Source of the DNA: Saksenaea vasiformis B4078
Taxonomy: Eukaryota > Mucoromycota > Mucoromycetes > Mucorales > Saksenaeaceae
Assembly (NCBI GenBank): GCA_000697055.1
Contig: JNDT01001149.1
Coordinates: 1 to 11,684 of the forward strand
DNA: 11,684 bases
Reading direction: 5' to 3'
Shown here: positions 7,585 through 11,684 of the stretch, piece after piece
Layout of the letters: every line of letters starts with the position of its first letter
How positions within the stretch are numbered: the stretch's first letter is position 1
Program-made: the position numbers and the translations under genes
Notes under the pieces: generated by a model
Told to the model about the DNA's origin: nothing
The model's database searches: none
The model's input: the letters and a program-made list of their open reading frames with translations, nothing else

Positions 7585-7600
7585 AATATGCTGTAATAGA
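7585..7600 (+). repeat. target-site duplication of the LINE, left copy
   Basis: AATATGCTGTAATAGA directly abuts the poly(A) tail (poly(T) on the plus strand). It matches the right copy at 8445-8460 in 15 of 16 positions; the following T may extend it to 17. Confidence 0.9.
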
Positions 7601-8444
7601 TTTTTTTTTTGTATTTTATTGACTTCAGTCACGCATGAGAGCGGACCTCAAAAGAGAAAGGAAGGGAAATGGACTACTAAGAGAGAGAGGCTAGACTATC
7701 TACTGCTGGGAGAGACCTGTTCTTGCGGTGGTGTATAGATGGCTTGCCCGTGTTGAGACTCCACCGGGATGGAAAGGGGAGTCATCGAACACATGCCGCT
7801 AGTGTGCATACCATAGGCACCTAAGGCCTATTGCGGCAAAGAGAGACAGTTGACGGAAGTCAACTTGTGAGGAGATAGAAGAGGGAAGGGTGAGGGTAAG
7901 AATGAAGGACTGAAGAACGGGAAAAGATAATGATGGGAAGTGGGCCGCGAGGAGAGCTATCCAAAAGCGTTGCTTTTCTGGGCAATGGAAAAGAAAATGC
8001 GGGAGGAGTCTGAAGAGTGGGAACATAGAGGACAGAGATCGGTGGGAAAACGCGTCGGCATCCGACGGTGCAGATGATCTCTAGTAGTGATCTTGTTGAC
8101 TAGTACTCGCCACCAGGTTCGTGTATTGTGAGGGATTGGCAGGCGCCAGAAGGTGGCCCAGCGGCGTTTGTCTGTTACAGTGGGTGAGGGAGGGGGGTTA
8201 AGGAAGGCACGGAAATGGCGGGGGCTCAGTTGGGAAAGGGGCACGTCGTTGAAGGAAGGATTAGACCACAGAGGGAAGAAGTTGAGTGGAGCGGGGTAGG
8301 TGTGCGAGAGGACCGACGGAAGGAAGAGAGGCGCAAACCACCAGTGAAGCCAGTTTTGGCCAGTGTCGACAGCCCGGAAGAAACGACTGATCATGCGTGG
8401 GGCAAACGTTAGTTCCGCTCGAGTCCGTCGACGTAGCGATCCAT
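7601..8444 (-). mobile_element. 5'-truncated LINE (non-LTR retrotransposon), 844 bp
   Basis: Seen directly: on the minus strand the element ends with AATAAA (7620-7615) and ten A (7610-7601). It is flanked by a 16-bp duplication at 7585-7600 and 8445-8460 with one mismatch. The interior encodes the C-terminal part of a reverse-transcriptase polyprotein. Known for the class: target-primed reverse transcription leaves exactly this combination of poly(A), variable-length duplication and 5' truncation. The single difference between duplications suggests a moderately recent insertion, yet the ORF already has a frameshift and a stop. It sits 80 bp upstream of the first ATG of the transposase relic, so it probably inserted into that older element's 5' side. 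Confidence 0.93.
7700..8444 (-). pseudogene. LINE ORF2 C-terminal fragment with RT zinc-binding domain
   Basis: This is the tail of an ORF2-type endonuclease/reverse-transcriptase polyprotein, downstream of the polymerase fingers and palm. The passage RRWATFWRLPIPHNTRTWWR, then LVNKITTRDHLHRRMPTRFP, leads into CPLC (8034-8023). The frame then shifts between 8022 and 8000 and continues with PHFLFHCPEKQRFW, so the CCHC zinc motif (C-x2-C ... H-x4-C) is split across two frames. After LRCLWYAH a TAG at 7799-7801 replaces what is probably a Trp codon. The frame then reads RHVFDDSPFHPGGVSTRA to a final TAG at 7700. Open sequence right of 8444 in the same frame is target DNA, not LINE. The family is RVT/zf-RVT of fungal LINEs, by motif; the clade is not determined. 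Confidence 0.9.
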
Positions 8445-8460
8445 AATATGCTATAATAGA
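8445..8460 (+). repeat. target-site duplication of the LINE, right copy
   Basis: AATATGCTATAATAGA; the one mismatch with 7585-7600 is A for G at 8453. It marks the 5'-truncated end of the LINE. Confidence 0.9.
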
Positions 8461-8540
8461 TCTAACGTGTCTACAGGATTTTGTGTGTGACTTCGTTCCG
8501 GCAACTGGCCGATTGTGAAGCACAATGAATTTTGCGTTGC

Positions 8541-9705
8541 ATGGACTCCGTCATTTGCAAAGAAAAGGGTGGTAGCAAACTCATCTTTTACTCCTTCGAT
8601 ATGAACGCTTTACGTGAACACATGGAGGCTGATGGCGCTCCATCGAATGTAAATGATGTCACCTCATTCGACGTTGATATGTCTGCGGATGATATACAAA
8701 ATGAGTAGACAGAACTGTCTCGTTCAAATCCATTCATTTTAACTGAAAGATGGCGGGAATGAGGTAGTCATGTAGACATCAACCTTATGCGAATGCATAC
8801 ATTGACAGAAGCCTCAATATTTGCTGATGATAACAGAGATGAAATCTTAACAGGCTTTATCCACTTTCCAGACAGACTATGCGTGTAGCGTAAGCATAAA
8901 GCTAGAACGAGAGCTTCCTATAGAAAATACACCCGTAGCAAATCAAAAAGATGTTTGATTTGGTGATTGAAGAAGGATGAACAGCAAAGAAAGCAACGCT
9001 TATCACAGGCATAGATGTCCGAACGGCTCAACCATTATATCGAAACGTACAACTGGGATGAAGAACAGTGTATACCTGGTGTCCAGAGAAAGCCTCGTGC
9101 TAGATGTTATGGGAAGCTGAGTGGAGCTCATCCCCAGTTTCTTGTAGATAAATATCCGAATTTCATCCTGATTGACACAAAGAAAATCTTATGTGATGCG
9201 TTTCAAGGGTTAACTATCTCAGAATCAGCGCTGCATAGCCATTAAGTCAGTAAAATGCCATATAACTGTGAAAAAGCTGGAAAAGCTCCTTGCGAAAAGA
9301 GAAAGTTGCAGAATGGGGAAAAGATGCAAGACTTAGACTTCACTAAGGGTGACACTGCTACTACAGTAATTGCTATCATGAATACCTATCACGGAGAAGA
9401 ACGTTCACTTAAATCTGAATTCCGAAAACACTGAACAAATATAAGTAGGCAGACAAATTGAATGAAATAAAGATATCCAACAGTCTCAAAGGATTTTATC
9501 CGTCTACTGTGCCAATCAACTTACCCATACAACAAATGAAAAAGATACGTAAGAGGATCGATGGTCGAATTGGTACGCGAGTGGAAGGCTACCTGTTTTA
9601 TATCTCGAGTGTAATGGACGTGCTGGATAAGCATGATATGAGAGGCCGCTATATCAGGATGGATATGCACCAATATAAAGTCCAGCGTCTGTTCGCAATC
9701 TGATT
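8541..9705 (+). pseudogene. Tc1/mariner (IS630-type) DDE transposase relic, C-terminally truncated
   Basis: The frame from ATG 8541 runs MDSVICKEKGGSKLIFYSF to TAG 8706, with further in-frame stops at 8760 and 8886. After a shift near 8945 comes MFDLVIEEG, TGA 8978, then a helix-turn-helix (TAKKATLITGIDVRTAQ). After another shift comes HYIETYNWDEEQ, KPRARCYGKLSGAHPQFLVD, LCDAFQGLTISESALHSH and TAA 9243. After a shift at 9255 comes KCHITVKKLEKLLAKRE, then LDFTKG (9333-9350). A different middle section follows, then RKRIDGRIGTRVEGYLFYIS and VMDVLDKHDMRGRYIRMD (Asp 9662-9664, second catalytic residue). One shift later come API..SPASVRNLI, and similarity ends. The block carrying the first catalytic Asp (the DEAGF-type region) is not recognisable, and the third block (PPYSPxLNPIE-type) is absent. 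Cut-and-paste transposition is therefore impossible for this copy. I see no terminal inverted repeats. Confidence 0.85.
8979..9034 (+). other. helix-turn-helix segment of the transposase relic
   Basis: TAKKATLITGIDVRTAQ (8981-9031) has the spacing of a transposase HTH: a small residue, a turn glycine, and V-R-T-A in the recognition helix. It lies directly after the TGA at 8978-8980 and before the frameshift that leads into HYIETYN. Confidence 0.7.
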
Positions 9706-9820
9706 TAACATTTGATCAGTCTTTTGATTGGCAGAACACGTATTTTCTTTAAAGTGGATGAAAAACCAGGATAACTTTTTCCTCTTTTTCCATTTTACCT
9801 TTCTTCTACTTTTCCACGAC

Positions 9821-10578
9821 ATGTCATTGCTTGAGGATTTGCTTTCCTGTTTGCCGATTATTCATCAAGTCGTTAACACATCCGTGCACACATTGATCTA
9901 TTTTAAAAAATGCTTGAATTTGTATGATGAAAGAATAAGACAGGAGAGAGAAAGCGGTAAGGCAGCTAGAGAGTGCGTGACGCTTGCAACATCTTATTCA
10001 AACATGGTCGTTGAGCAGTTCGAACGGTGCGTGACAAACTTCGCTGTCTTTAGATTGAGAGAAGAACCCGACCAGGTAAAGTGATCATGACAACCTTGCT
10101 ATTTATATAGTGACGTTTAACTGCCATAGTCGATCAAACTTGGTTATCAAATGTACAAATATGCGTGCTATACGCAAGACTAACCTTATTTAGTAGTTTC
10201 AAGGAGTTGTTACAATCCCTTCATGAAAATGGTCGAATGCTCACCAACTCTATTGCCACAGATGGATGTTCAGTTGATTTCCACTTGGTGCGAAAAGCAA
10301 TCAAGGATATCAATAATGTCCAATTGTCTCTGGAAGATTTTATGAATGAAGAGATTGAGCGCCATTTCAAACCATGCACGGTCGACCCATGTACCGGGCA
10401 AATATTCACGGCAGCATACGTACAAGGCAATGAGACGCATGAGATACGTCGTTGTTCGACACAAGCTTGCTATCAGTACGTAGGATCCACGCGTAGGTCA
10501 AGGAAAGAAGAGCTGTTCGGTATAGTCAATCATCGTCACAAGCTTTTAATTCAGCGAGTAGTTGACACTGTCCTATGA
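9821..10578 (+). pseudogene. Fanzor-type (eukaryotic TnpB-like) nuclease relic, N-terminal half
   Basis: Part 1 (9821-10081, from ATG) encodes helices including IIHQVVNTSVHTLIYFKK and ends FRLREEPDQVK. Part 2 is open 10165-10578 and carries the diagnostic series SFKELLQSLHENGRML, TDGCSVDFHLVRKA, EEIERHFKPCTVDPCTGQIF, TAAYVQGNETHEIRRCST, and YQYVGSTRRSRKEEL. Fanzor proteins are RNA-guided RuvC nucleases related to TnpB, often carried by eukaryotic transposons. VDPC corresponds to the RuvC-I VDPG motif; the Asp codon is 10384-10386. After KEEL the sequence departs (FGIVNHRHKLLIQ) and stops, so RuvC-II, the zinc ribbon and RuvC-III are missing and the copy cannot be active. It follows the transposase relic in the same orientation. 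The start is the first ATG in frame; the frame is open upstream to 9728. Confidence 0.75.
10076..10193 (+). other. candidate intron or frameshift zone between the two Fanzor parts
   Basis: GTAAAG at 10076, TAAC at 10181-10184 and TTTAG ending at 10193 give a plausible 118-nt intron. However, splicing them places the second part out of frame (a TAG follows at once). Either a one-base indel occurred after the insertion was fixed, or the parts were one exon and the middle has decayed. Confidence 0.35.
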
Positions 10579-10585
10579 CAGGGTC
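10564..10585 (+). other. stem-loop at the end of the Fanzor relic
   Basis: GACACTGTC at 10564-10572 and GACAGGGTC at 10577-10585 form a 9-bp stem with one mismatch around CTAT. It covers the stop codon of the Fanzor fragment. It may be chance, or a remnant of structured RNA or an element end. Confidence 0.6.
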
Positions 10586-10899
10586 GTCTTCGGCTTTGTC
10601 CAAATCTCACTTTCAAGGCTTATTAGAAGTACATCCTTTAGTTCAATGATATTTTCCCCGCAGCGATAAGAAGGACTTCCATGCAGAATGAAACTGTGTC
10701 CGACAATAAATGCTGCTAGAAAGATCTGTATTATAATTTTCGCGCTGACCAATAGGATAGATTTGCGCTGGACTTGTATGTCTTTTCTGCCCAAGGCCAG
10801 CTATTGCAAGAGACCATGGTGTTGCCTCCTTTCATAGCTAAATTTTGTGGTACCTAGAATCAGTTCAAGCTCCGTGAATGGAGTCAGAGCTAGCTTCAG
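10573..10899 (-). pseudogene. minus-strand frame with one stop, unknown
   Basis: From 10899 down, one frame is open for 32 codons (FTELELILGTTKFSYERRQ), meets TAG at 10801-10803, and continues 75 codons to TAG 10573-10575. The second part has a hydrophobic segment (ILLVSAKIIIQIFLAAFIVG) that could span a membrane, then GSPSYRCGENIIELKDVLL. There is no ATG start in the long part. It converges on the Fanzor relic, ending at its stop. No family is recognised; one stop in 109 codons is suggestive only. Confidence 0.22.
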
Positions 10900-11138
10900 C
10901 TATTTTATTTTCAATTGGTTACTGTGAACCCTTCGCCAACTAAGCATGTTCGCTCTAGCAGGTTAGAAAGGAAGAAAGATAAAAAAAACATTTGGGAGGC
11001 AAACGAAAAAGGATTGTGGCATGGGATTGCGCTGTACAGGTGAAGATAAAGAAATGAAGTAAGAGGAAGATAAAATATGCGAATGGACCTGTCGAAGAAC
11101 AATAGTGAAGTGGAAAAGAATGGAAGGAAAGGAGAGAG
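10900..11138. other. purine-rich plus strand, no gene
   Basis: About 10965-11140 is dominated by A and G on the plus strand (pyrimidines on the minus). This makes several stop-free but low-complexity minus-strand frames. Fungal promoters often have such CT-rich tracts upstream of the start, so it could be a decayed promoter for the minus-strand frame at 10573-10899. Confidence 0.4.
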
Positions 11139-11546
11139 CTAATAAAGAGGATCAACCGTGACAGGATGCATTCGCGATGGTCCACTGGCGTTCTGTGGGA
11201 TGACCAGCCACTGTAAGAAGTCTGTATTTGAAGTGGATGAGTCCAGTTGGTCCTCGAGGTGGTGATCTCAGGCTTGCGTGACGTGGTCAATGATCTTCAG
11301 GACATCACATAATATTGGCCAGTTGATTTTCCAGCTTTGTCGCTGGCGTAGTGTACAGGTGCAGGCATACGCATGGCTTTCCTGGGTATCCTACCAAGAC
11401 GACAGCGAATGTATCGACCGCGTTCCTGTCTGGTCATGGGTAACCAGACAATGGGGCCCACTTTGATTTCCGGTCAGCAGGCAGAGACTCCATGAATTGA
11501 CGGTCTCGTCATCGTCAAATTACTGCACCGGAGATTCAAATGTCAT
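11139..11546 (-). pseudogene. eroded minus-strand gene candidate, unknown
   Basis: Minus-strand ATG at 11546 begins MTFESPVQ, then TAA, then FDDDETVNSWSLCLLTG. A shift near 11470 gives a 58-codon frame (11473-11300) with PEIKVGPIVWLPMTRQERGR and RMPAPVHYASDKAGKSTGQ. A shift at the TGA 11297-11299 gives LKIIDHVTQA, TGA 11268, then DFLQWLVIPQNASGPSRMHP to TAG 11139. Each piece reads like protein and they follow one another without gaps, which favours a decayed gene. I recognise no family. It is divergent from the gene starting at 11624, with 77 bp between the two ATGs. Confidence 0.3.
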
Positions 11547-11578
11547 ACTCTGCAAAGTTGTCAAAACGAGGCGATCGT

Positions 11579-11617
11579 TATTTCTTTTATTCTTTATCTC
11601 TTTTTACCCACTATCTT
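11579..11617 (+). promoter_or_regulatory. CT-rich leader before the right-edge gene
   Basis: A run dominated by T and C (TATTTCTTTTATTCTTTATC and onward) ends a few bases before ATG 11624. CT-rich leaders near the transcription start are typical of well-expressed fungal genes. Confidence 0.5.
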
Positions 11618-11623
11618 TGAACG

Positions 11624-11684
11624 ATGGATTCTCTGTGGTTATTTTCAGCTTTACTTGTCTCGATCGGATTTAACGTTTACGCAC
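11624..11684 (+). CDS. 5' end of a gene for a secreted protein (partial)
   Basis: ATG 11624 has a strong context (A at -3, G at +4) and follows a CT-rich leader. The 20 visible codons start MDS and continue WLFSALLVSIGFNVYA. This is a short n-region, a hydrophobic core and V-Y-A, which satisfies the -3/-1 rule for signal peptidase cleavage, so the product probably enters the secretory pathway. The window ends one base into codon 21, so the mature protein cannot be seen. A type II membrane anchor is the alternative. Unlike the rest of the window it shows no damage, though only 61 bases are available. Confidence 0.55.
   Translation, partial: MDSLWLFSALLVSIGFNVYA

Noticed and set aside
8215..8412. 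Plus-strand open frame across the LINE
   Set aside because: Antisense of the LINE ORF; its Arg/Glu/Gly-rich product mirrors the pyrimidine-rich coding strand.
8445..8523. N-terminal 26 codons of the open minus-strand frame leading into the LINE fragment
   Set aside because: They fall in the target-site duplication and flanking DNA, so the frame is open there only by accident of the insertion.
8724..8733. GTTCAAATCC, resembling a tRNA B-box
   Set aside because: It lies within the transposase relic (codons for RSNPF) and no matching A-box or cloverleaf precedes it.
9015..9245. Plus-strand frame starting at ATG 9015 as an independent small gene
   Set aside because: The ATG lies inside the helix-turn-helix region of the transposase relic and arises from a frameshift; the frame is an internal fragment.
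10221..10464. Two minus-strand frames over the Fanzor relic
   Set aside because: Antisense shadows of the RuvC-I region on the plus strand.
1..11684. CRISPR array, rRNA genes, complete tRNA genes, LTR pairs, telomere repeats
   Set aside because: None seen on either strand by eye; no regularly spaced repeats and no long direct repeats apart from those listed.

Overview
The window looks like gene-poor, repeat-rich nuclear DNA of a filamentous fungus, most likely an early-diverging Mucoromycota/Mucorales type. That placement is inference. It rests on a LINE C-terminus of the kind I associate with Mucorales, a Tc1/mariner (IS630-type) transposase relic whose order of motifs I also associate with that group, an adjacent Fanzor (eukaryotic TnpB-like) relic, short introns with GTAAGT donors, and CT-rich leaders before ATGs. 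Nothing points to a bacterium: there are no operons, no ribosome binding sites, and no long intact gene.

Layout. Positions 1-7580 hold no intact gene. They contain several eroded or doubtful reading frames (about 743-1318 minus, 1829-2369 plus with possible splicing, 2820-3413 plus, 3521-3823 plus, 4018-4269 plus, 4690-5458 minus, 6476-6802 plus, 7086-7315 plus), some short direct repeats and a hairpin cluster. I recognise no family in most of these, and stop-codon counts alone do not exclude chance.

Positions 7585-8460 hold the best-defined feature. This is a 5'-truncated LINE of about 844 bp on the minus strand, with a poly(A) tail, an AATAAA signal and a 16-bp target-site duplication differing at one base. 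It carries only the end of the reverse-transcriptase ORF, including a CCHC zinc motif that a frameshift splits.

Positions 8541-9705 hold a transposase pseudogene: N-terminal region, helix-turn-helix, 'LDFTK' block, and the 'VMDVLDKHDMRGRY..MD' block with the second catalytic Asp. It breaks off before the third catalytic block. About 115 bp later (9821-10578) comes the N-terminal half of a Fanzor-like protein up to RuvC-I and the CST/GSTRR block, again cut off. The two relics, in the same orientation, may be one decayed composite element, with the LINE inserted into its 5' side.

Positions 10573-11546 contain two weak minus-strand frames separated by a purine-rich plus strand. At the right edge, 11624-11684 begins what looks like a living gene for a secreted protein: a CT-rich leader, a good ATG context and a signal peptide. 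It runs off the window.
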